Shown here: positions 16,272-25,983 of the stretch, piece by piece
Position numbering within the stretch: position 1 is the stretch's first letter
Layout of the letters: the number at the start of each line of letters is the position of its first letter
Source: an uncultured Winogradskyella sp.
GTDB taxonomy: Bacteria; Bacteroidota; Bacteroidia; Flavobacteriales; Flavobacteriaceae
Assembly: GCF_947495255.1 (NCBI RefSeq)
Contig: NZ_CANLYI010000007.1
Location: 186,001-250,000, forward strand
DNA: 64,000 nucleotides
Direction of reading: 5' to 3'
Translations under genes and position numbers: made by a program
Notes under the pieces: generated by a model
Databases searched by the model: none
The model's input: only the letters and a program-made list of their open reading frames with translations
Told to the model about the DNA's origin: nothing

Positions 16272-17659
16272 CTTTTGCTATATTTAGTAGTTCCCTCAGC
16301 AACTCTTCCCAAAACCTCCTTAGTGTTATTTTTTGACATATTTTTAACAGATTGCTTCGCACCTCGCAATGACGCTTCTTTTAACTTCTGTATCTCCTCC
16401 AACAAAACCTCAGCACTACCGTCCGTATCCAACTGCTCCACCAAGTCACCTTTAAAAGCTTTAGCTAAAATAGCTTGCGGTAAACTATCTATTTTTGTTT
16501 TAAGAATTTGGTATTGGGCTTCTATTGCATCTGCTTTGGCAAATAAATGTTCTACACGTTTTACGATTTCGGTTTGCTCTTCCACAGAAGGTAAATTTAT
16601 AGACAACCCTTTAACCGATTTTTGATTTATAGTATTTTGTCCAGCACTAGTTGACAATGAGTTCTTAAGGTATAATCTACCATCTCCATTATTTGAAATA
16701 TAAGTAAGATATAAAGGGATTATCCTTTCTGAATCAACAGTTAACCTTATGAAATGGTCACAGAAAGCTTCCTTATTTCCCTCATTATTATATAGAATAA
16801 AAAGACCTGCTAAATCTACACTACCATTTACCCTAATAATTAATAAGTCATTATTGTTTAATGTATATTTAATTTGTTCTTTTTCTGTTAGCTGAATCTT
16901 TCTTTCATTACCAAAAACTCGTATCCCATTTTTAAAATCGGCTAATCTTAAAACGGTTAAGTCTTCTCCTTCTCCACTTCTTTTAGAAAGTCCATTCCCT
17001 GCAAATAAAACTAGATGTTCTAAATTAGTTTCTTCCCACTCCTCCAACTCCTTCCCAACACGCCATTCCTCAGTAAGCTTACCTGTTACCGCTTGGGTTA
17101 ACACCGCTTGTCTAAAATTTTTAAGGATTTGTGGTATGTTGTTTAAACGGGTTTTAAGCGTGTCTAGATGACCAAATAATTCGTCTAACTTGGCAACAAT
17201 ACGTTGTTGTTCTGCTAGTGGTGGAAGTGGTACTTTGATACCTGACAAATCATCTTTATTAAATCCACTTTGAGCTGTTCTTTGAAAAGAAACTATTTTA
17301 TTTTGAAATATATGAGATTTTAAAAGCCACTTAACAAAGTTCTTATTCATAACTTCAGGAATATTAACTTTAGCTAAAGCTACATTATAAGCACCTTCTT
17401 CTCCTGTTACTATTCTTCCAATAGAAGCTCCATATCTAGCAATTAAAATATCATCCTTTTCACAAGTTCTTAATTTTCCAGTATTTGGAATATATGTTGG
17501 AACAGGCTTTTTCCCGAAATCTCTTATTTGCAATAATCTTATGTATCCTTCTTTTGGCTCATGAATAAATTGACTTTTTGGTGGCTGAGTTCCTCCATTA
17601 ATACCAAATATTTCAGTAAAACCAACCCTTTCCCAATTTTTAGGTAATTTCTTGTCCAT
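16268..17659 (-). CDS. hsdS: Type I restriction system specificity subunit
   Basis: DNA-recognition subunit of 463 residues. It has two target-recognition domains, each followed by a conserved helical region: first TRD about 1-150, then PLPPLAEQQRIVAKLDELFG; second TRD about 215-355, then LPSVEEQTEIVKRVEHLF. The conserved repeats ILKNFRQAVLTQAVTGKL and SLPQAILAKAFKGDL complete the pseudo-symmetric HsdS plan. The last ~45 residues form an unusual tail containing a REP-like DNA element in frame. The gene begins the base after the hsdM stop, and its stop overlaps the ATPase start. Confidence 0.95.
   Translation of the reverse strand: MDKKLPKNWERVGFTEIFGINGGTQPPKSQFIHEPKEGYIRLLQIRDFGKKPVPTYIPNTGKLRTCEKDDILIARYGASIGRIVTGEEGAYNVALAKVNIPEVMNKNFVKWLLKSHIFQNKIVSFQRTAQSGFNKDDLSGIKVPLPPLAEQQRIVAKLDELFGHLDTLKTRLNNIPQILKNFRQAVLTQAVTGKLTEEWRVGKELEEWEETNLEHLVLFAGNGLSKRSGEGEDLTVLRLADFKNGIRVFGNERKIQLTEKEQIKYTLNNNDLLIIRVNGSVDLAGLFILYNNEGNKEAFCDHFIRLTVDSERIIPLYLTYISNNGDGRLYLKNSLSTSAGQNTINQKSVKGLSINLPSVEEQTEIVKRVEHLFAKADAIEAQYQILKTKIDSLPQAILAKAFKGDLVEQLDTDGSAEVLLEEIQKLKEASLRGAKQSVKNMSKNNTKEVLGRVAEGTTKYSKR
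16349..16374 (-). repeat. REP-like element captured inside hsdS
   Basis: On the minus strand the bases read CGTCATTGCGAGG followed by TGCGAAGCAATCT, which matches a repeat family widespread between genes in many bacteria. Here it lies in frame in the hsdS tail and encodes SLRGAKQS. Confidence 0.7.
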
Positions 17660-19063
17660 CTAGTTTAATGCTTTAATTATGGCATTCAACGCTGTGGTAA
17701 TGCTAGTTAACTCAGTTAACGCTTCTTTGGCAATATCTATAGGTTCGCCAATATCTTCGGCTTTGGTAATGCTGTCGTCTGCAATTAGTCCTAAATCTAA
17801 AGAATCGTTCTTTTTAGCAATAACTTCTCTGGTAATACAGCTAAAGCGTTCGTCTTTAATTTTGTTTCGGTCTTTGGCTGTGTAGGCTTTCTCAAAATCT
17901 ACAAAGTAGCTTTCGGTAAACGGTGTGCGTTTCCCAAAGTTGGGCATATTGGTACGCATATCGTAAAACCATACGTCTTTGGTATTTGCTTTATCTGTGG
18001 TACCACGCTCAAAAAATAGTACATTGGTTTTTACACCTGCGGCGTAAAAAATACCTGTTGGCAAACGTAAAATGGTATGTAAGTTGCATTTTTCCATCAG
18101 GTCTTTACGTACGTTTTGTCCGTCACCATCTTCAAACAACACATTATCTGGTAATACTACGGCTGCTCTTGCGCCACCTCTTGTATGTAAACTGCGGTAA
18201 ATACCTTGTAAAAAGTTTAATTGTTTGTTAGAGGTTGGATAGACTAAATCTGTTCGGGTTGGTCTGTCTCCTCCTTTTTTAGTTCCAAATGGTGGGTTAG
18301 CTAAAACGAGGTCTTTATTTTTTATGCTTTCGCCATAGCTACTTAAAGAATCGCCTAGTGCAATGTTTCCTCCCATGCCATGTAAAAAGGAATTCATCAT
18401 GGCCAAACGGTGTGTATCGCCTACCAACTCACAACCCGAATATTGCTCGTTTTGCAAATGGTTGTTTTGTGCTTCTGTAAGATTATAAAGATCGTTGTGC
18501 TTTAAAATATAATGGTGTGCAGCAATCATAAATCCATAGGTTCCACATGCAGGATCGTTAAGGCGTTCGCCCACTTTAGGATCCATTAAACGCACCATCA
18601 CATTAATTAATGGTCTTGGTGTAAAGTATTGTCCTGCTCCAGATTTTTTCTCGCTCGCATTTTTTTCTAACAAGCCTTCGTACATTTCTCCTAAACCTTC
18701 GTCTTTGGCTTCAAACCAATCGAGCTCGTCGATATGTTTTATAATTTTACGTAGGTTGGCTGGTTCTTGAATACTGGTTTGTGCGTTGTTGTATATTTTC
18801 TGGATTTTACCTGTTGTTTTGGTGCCTAAATGCAATAACAACTCTCTGTAAAATGTAGATAGTTCTATACCCTCTTTATGTTTTAAGTCTTCCCAACGGT
18901 AGCCTTCTGGTAATTTATCGTTATAGTCGGTTTCTTCTGCCATTTTTAAGAACAGAATAAAGGTGAGCTCGTTTAGGTATTGGTGATATGTGATACCATC
19001 GTCGCGTAATACGTTACAAAGGTTCCAGAGTTTGTTTACTATTTCTTGGGTTGTTAATGCCAT
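17660..19063 (-). CDS. hsdM: Type I restriction system DNA methyltransferase subunit
   Basis: 467-residue N6-adenine methyltransferase. The N-terminal helical HsdM domain covers about residues 1-135; GAGQYFTPR (142-150), the AdoMet motif I DPACGTYGFMI (170-180; the usual G-G-F reads Y-G-F) and the catalytic NPPFG (256-260) follow in the expected order. It joins HsdS to methylate the recognition site, and HsdR for cleavage. There is no gap to hsdS, and none to the upstream DUF262-DUF1524 gene. Confidence 0.96.
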   Translation of the reverse strand: MALTTQEIVNKLWNLCNVLRDDGITYHQYLNELTFILFLKMAEETDYNDKLPEGYRWEDLKHKEGIELSTFYRELLLHLGTKTTGKIQKIYNNAQTSIQEPANLRKIIKHIDELDWFEAKDEGLGEMYEGLLEKNASEKKSGAGQYFTPRPLINVMVRLMDPKVGERLNDPACGTYGFMIAAHHYILKHNDLYNLTEAQNNHLQNEQYSGCELVGDTHRLAMMNSFLHGMGGNIALGDSLSSYGESIKNKDLVLANPPFGTKKGGDRPTRTDLVYPTSNKQLNFLQGIYRSLHTRGGARAAVVLPDNVLFEDGDGQNVRKDLMEKCNLHTILRLPTGIFYAAGVKTNVLFFERGTTDKANTKDVWFYDMRTNMPNFGKRTPFTESYFVDFEKAYTAKDRNKIKDERFSCITREVIAKKNDSLDLGLIADDSITKAEDIGEPIDIAKEALTELTSITTALNAIIKALN

Positions 19064-20998
19064 TTATATGTTTGTTGTTAAAAGTGTTTTTACCATTTTT
19101 TCTGCGTGCTCCTTAATTTCATTCTCCTGCCAATGCTTTTCTTGCATCATAATTTGCTGTTTTATGCTTTCTATACTACCTCTTTTTGCATAATGCTCCT
19201 TTTTGGCGGTTGGCATGTAGTTGCTTAATTTAGAGTTTTTATTTCTACTTATTAGGCATAGATTTCCAAAATTATCTAAAATACTGGTATCTAATCGGTC
19301 TTGTCCTTCCATCGGATTTTGCGGATAGTAATGCTCTACAGAAGTACGGAAAGAAAAACTAAAATCTGAAAATTGTTTATTGTCTTTTTCTTGATCTTGT
19401 TTCCATAATAAATAGTCTAATCTGTTAAATATAAAATTCTCTACGCTTGTACCTTCGTTAAGTTTAGATGTATCTAAGTCATTTTTATTAGTACTAGGAT
19501 AAGCGTCATTTTTATAAATAATATTAAAGTAATCTTTTTCTTCTTTAGCTAGAAAACGATCATATAAATATGTATCACTTAAGTCTTCTAAATAATGGAT
19601 GTAATCTTCTCCATCAATTTCTTCTTTACTATCATCCAGCAAATAATTTAATGCAGCATTTAACCAATGTTTATAAATTAATGTAGGTGCAGACACATGA
19701 AACATTGACAATAACATTAAAATTGATTTATTATTAGTGTCTAAACTGTTTATATATTGATGTGATGCTTTTTTATTATAATACTCAACTTTAAGATATT
19801 TTAAACTCCATTTTTCGTCTTTTAAATTACGTTTAATGATATACTTATCGTAAAAGTGTTTTCCTTTTAATAACAGAAAAGCAAAGTCTTCAACAAATGT
19901 TTTTTTCCTGGTTTTATCTTCTACATTTAAGAAAAAATCAAAGGTTTCAATTAGTCTTTTATCATCTAAAGGAATGTTTTTCTCATCATTAGAAAGCGAT
20001 TCATAATTAGGATTATTATTAACCAATACTCTTAAAATATGCAATAAGAAATTAGAAAAGTTAATTACAGAATTAAAGCGTTCTGGAGAATCATCGTCCT
20101 CTTCCTTTTTTATTTCTATTTGTTGTTTATCCTTTAATAAAGCCTCAATAGTTAATGCAGTACTATCTACTTCAACTTTAGAATTAAAACCAGTAATAAC
20201 ATCTTCAAAAATTTCTGCTTCAAAATGATTCCAATGTTTTCCAAAAAGAGCAGTACGAACCTCTGTATTAAAACCATGTTGTACATATTTCTCCATATTA
20301 GCTGAAGCTTCCCAAATGGTATTAAAAACGTGGCTTGCCTTTTTTTCTTTGCTAAAGACCTTTAGCATTTTAGCTTTTAATACTTCATGTTTTTCTAGCT
20401 GCTCGCCACGATTATTCATTATCTCGAAATAATGATTTAAATCAGTATCCTTAGGCACAGGAACTCTTAGAATAATAACATTTGCCTTTAAATAATTAAC
20501 AAACTGTTCTAAATGATTGGCCTTTTTAATTTTATTTAATTCATTTTTAGCGATGGTATACGCATCTGTAATTCTAACATTTAACTTTTTTTCAGACTTA
20601 TTTACATCTTCTTTTTTAGTCTTATTATAAATATGCTCTAAAGTATAAGAAGACATTGGTCTACTATCAAAATGAAGATTTGTTTTATAGTTATTAATAT
20701 GAATGTCAAATTCATTTTTTAAAACCGAAAACAAAATGTTCAAAGTTGTTAAGCGTTGTTGTCCATCAATAGTTTCATAAACAATTCCTCCCTCCGTTTT
20801 ACGTTCAAAAACCACTAAGCTACCAATATAATACTGTTGTGTAGTCGCTGTATCGTTTTTAGCATAATCGTAAATATCTTGGATAAGTTGTTTTATTTGT
20901 GCTTCTTTCCAAGCATAATTTCGTTGATATATTGGAATTGCATAGGTGTTGTTTGAAAACACTTCCTCTATGTTTAATTCTACTAAATTATTTTTCAT
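19064..20998 (-). CDS. DUF262-DUF1524 protein (GmrSD-like type IV restriction)
   Basis: 644 residues. DUF262 (ParB/Srx-like NTPase) motifs are IPIYQRNYAW (21-30) and TIDGQQRLTTLN (76-87). The C-terminal DUF1524 HNH-like nuclease has SVEHYYPQNP with His556 and the NLCLISRNKNSKLSN helix. Families of this type (GmrSD, BrxU, SspE) cleave modified or phosphorothioated DNA. The gene directly abuts hsdM and overlaps the upstream DUF262 gene by 11 bases. With that gene it forms a pair nested inside the type I operon. Confidence 0.88.
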   Translation of the reverse strand: MKNNLVELNIEEVFSNNTYAIPIYQRNYAWKEAQIKQLIQDIYDYAKNDTATTQQYYIGSLVVFERKTEGGIVYETIDGQQRLTTLNILFSVLKNEFDIHINNYKTNLHFDSRPMSSYTLEHIYNKTKKEDVNKSEKKLNVRITDAYTIAKNELNKIKKANHLEQFVNYLKANVIILRVPVPKDTDLNHYFEIMNNRGEQLEKHEVLKAKMLKVFSKEKKASHVFNTIWEASANMEKYVQHGFNTEVRTALFGKHWNHFEAEIFEDVITGFNSKVEVDSTALTIEALLKDKQQIEIKKEEDDDSPERFNSVINFSNFLLHILRVLVNNNPNYESLSNDEKNIPLDDKRLIETFDFFLNVEDKTRKKTFVEDFAFLLLKGKHFYDKYIIKRNLKDEKWSLKYLKVEYYNKKASHQYINSLDTNNKSILMLLSMFHVSAPTLIYKHWLNAALNYLLDDSKEEIDGEDYIHYLEDLSDTYLYDRFLAKEEKDYFNIIYKNDAYPSTNKNDLDTSKLNEGTSVENFIFNRLDYLLWKQDQEKDNKQFSDFSFSFRTSVEHYYPQNPMEGQDRLDTSILDNFGNLCLISRNKNSKLSNYMPTAKKEHYAKRGSIESIKQQIMMQEKHWQENEIKEHAEKMVKTLLTTNI

Positions 20999-22451
20999 TG
21001 CAATAGTTTAAAGATTTAAACATGTCTAATATATCTTTAGTTTTCTTCGATTTTATAGCATCGATGCTTTCTAAATACATTTGATACACCTCTTTTGGTT
21101 GTGTTGCCTCTCTAATAATAGAAAACACACTATTCCATTCTCTAGCATGATTATCTACAGAAGCTAATTGGACTGCTTGCAATTTTAAACGCAAACTATA
21201 AGCCCAAATAAATAGTTTTGTAATTACTCTATCTAAATCTTTATTGCCAAACTTATCTGTATAATAAAGTAGTGCACAATCAAAAAGTGTTCTTACATAT
21301 TGATCCCCAGATCTATTGCGTCCTTCATAAAAAGCTAAGGTTTTAAATACCTTAAAAGATATACTGTCTTTTGAATTAATGGATAAAAATTGAAGCTTAC
21401 CAAGAAAATAATCTTCATCATACACCCATTTTTTTTCTTCTTTATTAAAGTATTTTGCGCTGTGAGTTCCCTTTAACTGCTGTATTTTATCTTGATAAAA
21501 ACTAATCATTTCGAAAAAACGCTGTCCATTAAGAACTACTTGATCAATTTGAAAAGGATATAGTTTTATATTATTATCGACCTTTCTATGTAGATGTTGA
21601 TTAAACTCATCTGTAAAAACATTCTTTATTTTTAAAGGATAGATGTACGGAAAATCTTGTGTTGTATCTAAACTAACCCCTTTAAATGTATTAGCATTGG
21701 TTTTGTTTAGATAGCGTCCATTTTTACGTTTAGACCATCTACGAATCCTAAATAAATATTGTGAAAAAACATCGTGCAATTCATCGTCATTTTTACTTTC
21801 CCATTCTTCGATACATTGCTGTCTTTCTTTTTCTGAAAAACCGGACATTTCACGCAAATGAAAAGCTTTTAATAAATCGTGAGGATCTAAATCTTTACCT
21901 CTTGCGTTTTGAGAATCGAAAAACTGAAAGGCTTCAGAAATACTAGACAATGTGATGCATACCAATTCACATTTTGCAAAAAAGAAACGAACTTCATCTT
22001 CAGTAAAATTTTTTATCTCTCTTTCTATTTCTTTATAGTTAATAATAACATTTGCTTTTGATATATCATTATCCATAGATTCTGAAAGTAGTTTTAACTT
22101 ACTTTCTCCTCCATATTTTTCAGCAAAATATTTTGTTGATTCATTACTATGTAAAGCATGCGCGATTAAAGTAAGAGTAATTATACGTTGTTGTCCATCT
22201 ACAATATTTAACTCCTTCTTGTCTTTATGCATAACAGCTGTACCAATTCTGTAAGCTGATTTTTTTTGATGTAAAACAATATCTTCCAATAATTGTTTTA
22301 CATTTTTTGGTTGCCATTTGTAAGGTCTTTGGTATTCTGGTATTTTTAAATCTTGATTATATAAAATTTCTTTTACAGTCTTGACTTTAGGTTTTAATGT
22401 ATGTTTTAAAACCTCAATTTGTTCTATATTTTCAATTATAGCCTCTGCCAT
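20988..22451 (-). CDS. DUF262-only protein, partner of the DUF262-DUF1524 gene
   Basis: 487 residues with the DUF262 motifs IPEYQRPYKW (37-46) and VDGQQRIITLT (84-94). The C-terminal half is helical and lacks an EHxxP nuclease motif, so no nuclease activity is expected. It resembles a sensor/NTPase subunit of a split GmrS/GmrD arrangement, although here the partner also keeps its own DUF262. It lies 24 bases after hsdR and overlaps the next gene by 11 bases, so expression is coupled. The function is inferred from family and context. Confidence 0.82.
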   Translation of the reverse strand: MAEAIIENIEQIEVLKHTLKPKVKTVKEILYNQDLKIPEYQRPYKWQPKNVKQLLEDIVLHQKKSAYRIGTAVMHKDKKELNIVDGQQRIITLTLIAHALHSNESTKYFAEKYGGESKLKLLSESMDNDISKANVIINYKEIEREIKNFTEDEVRFFFAKCELVCITLSSISEAFQFFDSQNARGKDLDPHDLLKAFHLREMSGFSEKERQQCIEEWESKNDDELHDVFSQYLFRIRRWSKRKNGRYLNKTNANTFKGVSLDTTQDFPYIYPLKIKNVFTDEFNQHLHRKVDNNIKLYPFQIDQVVLNGQRFFEMISFYQDKIQQLKGTHSAKYFNKEEKKWVYDEDYFLGKLQFLSINSKDSISFKVFKTLAFYEGRNRSGDQYVRTLFDCALLYYTDKFGNKDLDRVITKLFIWAYSLRLKLQAVQLASVDNHAREWNSVFSIIREATQPKEVYQMYLESIDAIKSKKTKDILDMFKSLNYCNEK

Positions 22452-22475
22452 TAAATAATTTTAAATTGTTTATTA

Positions 22476-25400
22476 TTAAGCGTACAAATACTCGTTTAAC
22501 TCCTTAATAATTTGAGCTGTTTCATTTTTAAACACTTTGTCTAAACGCTTTAATCCTCCATCGACACTAAACGGTGGTTTATTTAAATCTTCTAAAGTAA
22601 TAATGGATTCTTTTTGCAATTGTGCTTCAATTTTATCTAACCACTTTATTTGGATTTGGTTCCAATCGTGACTTGTTTTTAATTTGGCTACTGCATTTGC
22701 AATGCGCTCTTGATGACTTACTAAATTCTCTCCTAAAGCAGACGTACGAATGTGTGCAATAATATCTGCTACTATATTAGTATTAGTCACTTCTTTATAC
22801 GCTGTATTCAGATTGTTTTTATTAAAACCCTGAGTATCTAGTATTAATCGTAATTCTTTTAATTCGGTACGTGTTAAACTACTTGGCTTTGTGCACACAA
22901 TCTTTAAAGCCGCAATTTCGTTTCTATTATTATTTATAAATTCAGCAAAAGATTCAAGATAATCTTTAGGCTTTAGGTTTTTCTCGTAAGCACGTGACAC
23001 CTCTTCTACTTGATCTTCATGGTCACTATATAAGGTGCCATAACCTAAAGTTCTCCCTTTTTCGCTATCTAAAAATTCCCATAAATGCCCATAATCTTCA
23101 ATAGATTGGTTTACATGGTCAATATCTATAGCCTTTAACTTTTTAGCAAAATCTCTAACCGTTGGTTCTCCAGAAAGAATTTCGAATTGCGCTTTCTGTT
23201 GCTCACTAAAACTAGAAACTTTACGTTGAATTTTTGCAATGATACGGTCTAGCTTCACTTCCTTTGCATAGTCATCTTCAATAATAGCCAATTCTTCTAC
23301 TAAATTAGCAAAGCTTTTGGTAACCAAAGGTGCTACAGGTTTCATCACCTGTTCTTTAGACATAATTTCAGTAACACCTACACAATCGTATATCTTAAAA
23401 ACGTCTTTACCAATCTCATCACAACGTCTTGTGGCGCGACCAATCATTTGATCATATAAAATACGTGAGTTCACACGACGTAAAAACACCAAATTAGAAA
23501 TACTTGGCACATCGATACCTGTAGTTAATAAATCTACAGTAACCACAATGCTTGGATATTGGTCATTTTTAAATTTACGTAGTAAATCTTCGCGATCATA
23601 CACCTCGCCTGTTATTTTAACTATGGCTCCAGCATCTGCATCTTCTCCAAGCTCCGTGAATTCTTCATAAAGTAATCTTACTATAGTATCTGCATGGGCA
23701 TTGGTTGCTGCAAAGATTAAAGTCTTTCCTTTATTGTCTGGTAAAATACCGTATGTAGAAATCAATTCGTTTAAAATAACACGATTGAAGTTTTCGGTAA
23801 TCACTTTACGATTAAAGCCTGTGATTTCTACTTTAATTTCATCGTCTGTAACGCCTAAGTCTTTAATTTCATTCTCCTCTGGATCGTACACTTTGACTTC
23901 ATCACCTTTCTCCCAAACAATACCACCTTTAGATAACGTGGTTTGAAATACATATGGTGGTTCAAAATCTATAAGATACCCTTCTATAACGGCTTGACGA
24001 TACGAATACATAAATACAGGATCTCCAAAAATATCTTTGGTATGTAATGCTGGTGTTGCGGTTAAACCAATACGGTAGGCATCAAAGTAATCTAATACCA
24101 TACGATATTTACTCTGAAAATCGATTTGGTCACGAAGGATAAACTCTTCTTCGTCCATTTCTTTATCTAAAGTATAACCTCTATGCGCTTCGTCTACAAC
24201 TATACAATCATAATCTCCAACACTAGGCGAATCGTCTGAATACGCTATACGCTGCACCATACCTTGTACGGTTGCAAAATGTATTTTTGTGTCTAATTCT
24301 GATGCTTTATCTTCTAAATCTTGTAGATCATATATTTGCGCAAAGGTTTGTAAACCTTCAATATGCACTTCCTTAAAAGCATCAGACGCTTGTTTCCCCA
24401 ACATACGTCTATCCACCAAGAATAAAATACGTCTAAAGCGACCAGACTTAATTAATCGGTAACACATCCCAATCATAGTTCGGGTTTTACCTGTACCTGT
24501 AGCCATGGCTAGTAAAGCACGTCTGTCTTCTACATTATTAAGTATTTTTTGTTCTACCGCTTTAATCGCGTCAACTTGATATGCTCTTAAACCTAAACCA
24601 CTTGGGTCAGATAGTAAATCGTAATCTGTTTTTTTAAGTTTTTCTACCCCTTCGTTTTCGTCGTAGTTTAACTTTTCGACCAAATCTCTTGGTGAAAACC
24701 AATCAGGTAACGGTCTGGCTAAATTCTTCTGATCTCTTCCATCCCAAAACCAAATACCAGAAGCGGTTTTAAACTGCTCTAAATAGGGCCTTCCATTAGT
24801 AGAAAACATAAATGGCACTTTATAAGTTGTACTATTGGGATGAATAGGGAACGTAATATTGTGGTCATTAGTTACCAGTTCGCTATAGGTTTTAGCTTGT
24901 CCTAAATCGCTCATTACATTTTTAATGTGCTTCTTAGCTTCGACAATTCCAATAAGTTCTAAACCATTAAATAAGGCATAATCTGCCCATTTCGTTCCGC
25001 ATCTCCATTCGGCAATAGCCATTTGTCTTCCTTTTTGCGGAAGCGTTTTCTTCGATTTATAATTTAAACTTGGTGTGTCACATTCCCAACCCGCATCTCT
25101 TAACTGCTTATCAATACGGTCTCTTGTTTCTATTTCAGATTCTTCTGTTTTCCTAGCCTTTGCATAAGCACGTTCTTTTCGTTGCTGTTTGGCTTCCGCT
25201 GATATTTGGGTATGCTCTTTTACTTTTTCTTTATAGTTGGCAACTTCTTTTTTTAAGAGTTCCAATTCTTGCTCCAGTTCTGCGGTCTTAGAATCCTCCT
25301 TTACAAACCAAGATTCTTGTGGTGTTTCATAATCTACGCATACCTCTTCATTTTCATAAACTTCAACAAACCACTTAGTTAAATAAAACGCTTGTCTAAG

Positions 25401-25736
25401 CATATATCTTGCTTCGGCTTGCGTGCCTTCACCAGAATGCGATGCTTTGTTTCCCGATTTTCTAATCGTATGTAGAATAGAAATCATTTCTGGAGGAATA
25501 TTAGCACTGTTTCCTAATACACTTAATCGAGTGACCTGTCTCTTATCATAAGGTTCTTCAAGTTGTTCAAAATCGATTAAGTAACTCGATAATTTCTCAG
25601 CTAGAATACGTAATTTAGATAAGGTGGTACTTGGATCTATATAAGCGTTTCGCTCTGCAAACAGCGCTAATTGCAGTAACTCAATATAGTTATCTGTTAG
25701 AAAACTGAAATTAGATTTTAAAGTCTGTGTTGTCAT
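22476..25736 (-). CDS. hsdR: Type I restriction system endonuclease/translocase subunit
   Basis: 1086 residues. Residues 1-130 form a DUF4145-like helical domain and about 150-215 a coiled coil. The nuclease core reads WADYALF...GIVEAKK (Asp252, Glu266, Lys268). The SF2 motor has MATGTGKT (411-418), DEAH (515-518), GLTATP and the motif V-VI stretch VDLLTTGIDVPS then DQMIGRATRRC. An EcoEI-type C-terminal domain follows from about residue 900. It cleaves and translocates unmodified DNA with HsdM/HsdS. It is the first gene of the operon, with a -7 box 35 bases upstream and a terminator isolating it from the gene before. Confidence 0.96.
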   Translation of the reverse strand: MTTQTLKSNFSFLTDNYIELLQLALFAERNAYIDPSTTLSKLRILAEKLSSYLIDFEQLEEPYDKRQVTRLSVLGNSANIPPEMISILHTIRKSGNKASHSGEGTQAEARYMLRQAFYLTKWFVEVYENEEVCVDYETPQESWFVKEDSKTAELEQELELLKKEVANYKEKVKEHTQISAEAKQQRKERAYAKARKTEESEIETRDRIDKQLRDAGWECDTPSLNYKSKKTLPQKGRQMAIAEWRCGTKWADYALFNGLELIGIVEAKKHIKNVMSDLGQAKTYSELVTNDHNITFPIHPNSTTYKVPFMFSTNGRPYLEQFKTASGIWFWDGRDQKNLARPLPDWFSPRDLVEKLNYDENEGVEKLKKTDYDLLSDPSGLGLRAYQVDAIKAVEQKILNNVEDRRALLAMATGTGKTRTMIGMCYRLIKSGRFRRILFLVDRRMLGKQASDAFKEVHIEGLQTFAQIYDLQDLEDKASELDTKIHFATVQGMVQRIAYSDDSPSVGDYDCIVVDEAHRGYTLDKEMDEEEFILRDQIDFQSKYRMVLDYFDAYRIGLTATPALHTKDIFGDPVFMYSYRQAVIEGYLIDFEPPYVFQTTLSKGGIVWEKGDEVKVYDPEENEIKDLGVTDDEIKVEITGFNRKVITENFNRVILNELISTYGILPDNKGKTLIFAATNAHADTIVRLLYEEFTELGEDADAGAIVKITGEVYDREDLLRKFKNDQYPSIVVTVDLLTTGIDVPSISNLVFLRRVNSRILYDQMIGRATRRCDEIGKDVFKIYDCVGVTEIMSKEQVMKPVAPLVTKSFANLVEELAIIEDDYAKEVKLDRIIAKIQRKVSSFSEQQKAQFEILSGEPTVRDFAKKLKAIDIDHVNQSIEDYGHLWEFLDSEKGRTLGYGTLYSDHEDQVEEVSRAYEKNLKPKDYLESFAEFINNNRNEIAALKIVCTKPSSLTRTELKELRLILDTQGFNKNNLNTAYKEVTNTNIVADIIAHIRTSALGENLVSHQERIANAVAKLKTSHDWNQIQIKWLDKIEAQLQKESIITLEDLNKPPFSVDGGLKRLDKVFKNETAQIIKELNEYLYA

Positions 25737-25770
25737 ATATAGGCATTAGTTGTTTGGCCTTGCTTAAAAG

Positions 25771-25778
25771 CAAAACTA
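25771..25778 (-). promoter_or_regulatory. Candidate -7 box (TAGTTTTG) for the hsdR operon
   Basis: The minus strand reads TAGTTTTG, matching TAnnTTTG, 35 bases before the hsdR ATG. No exact TTG stands at -33. It lies between hsdR and the terminator at 25901, as expected for the operon's own promoter. Confidence 0.5.
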
Positions 25779-25900
25779 TCAGTCAACAAAACGTTAATTC
25801 TAAGGGATTATAAAGATAGAAAAACACTACTTGTATCAAAAGGAAAATTACAGTATTTTCTTATAACTTAATTACGGAAAACCGTACTTGCATTAAACTT

Positions 25901-25930
25901 AAAAAGACAATTATCTCTAATTGTCTTTTT
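25901..25930. terminator. Perfect palindromic terminator upstream of hsdR
   Basis: A 13-bp perfect stem, AAAAAGACAATTA with TAATTGTCTTTTT, around a TCTC loop. It ends transcription of the minus-strand nuclease gene at 25984 before hsdR begins. Confidence 0.85.
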
Positions 25931-25983
25931 ATAACCTTTAAAAGTTTATATATCTCTACAAAAACTATTTAACGTTAAATAAT

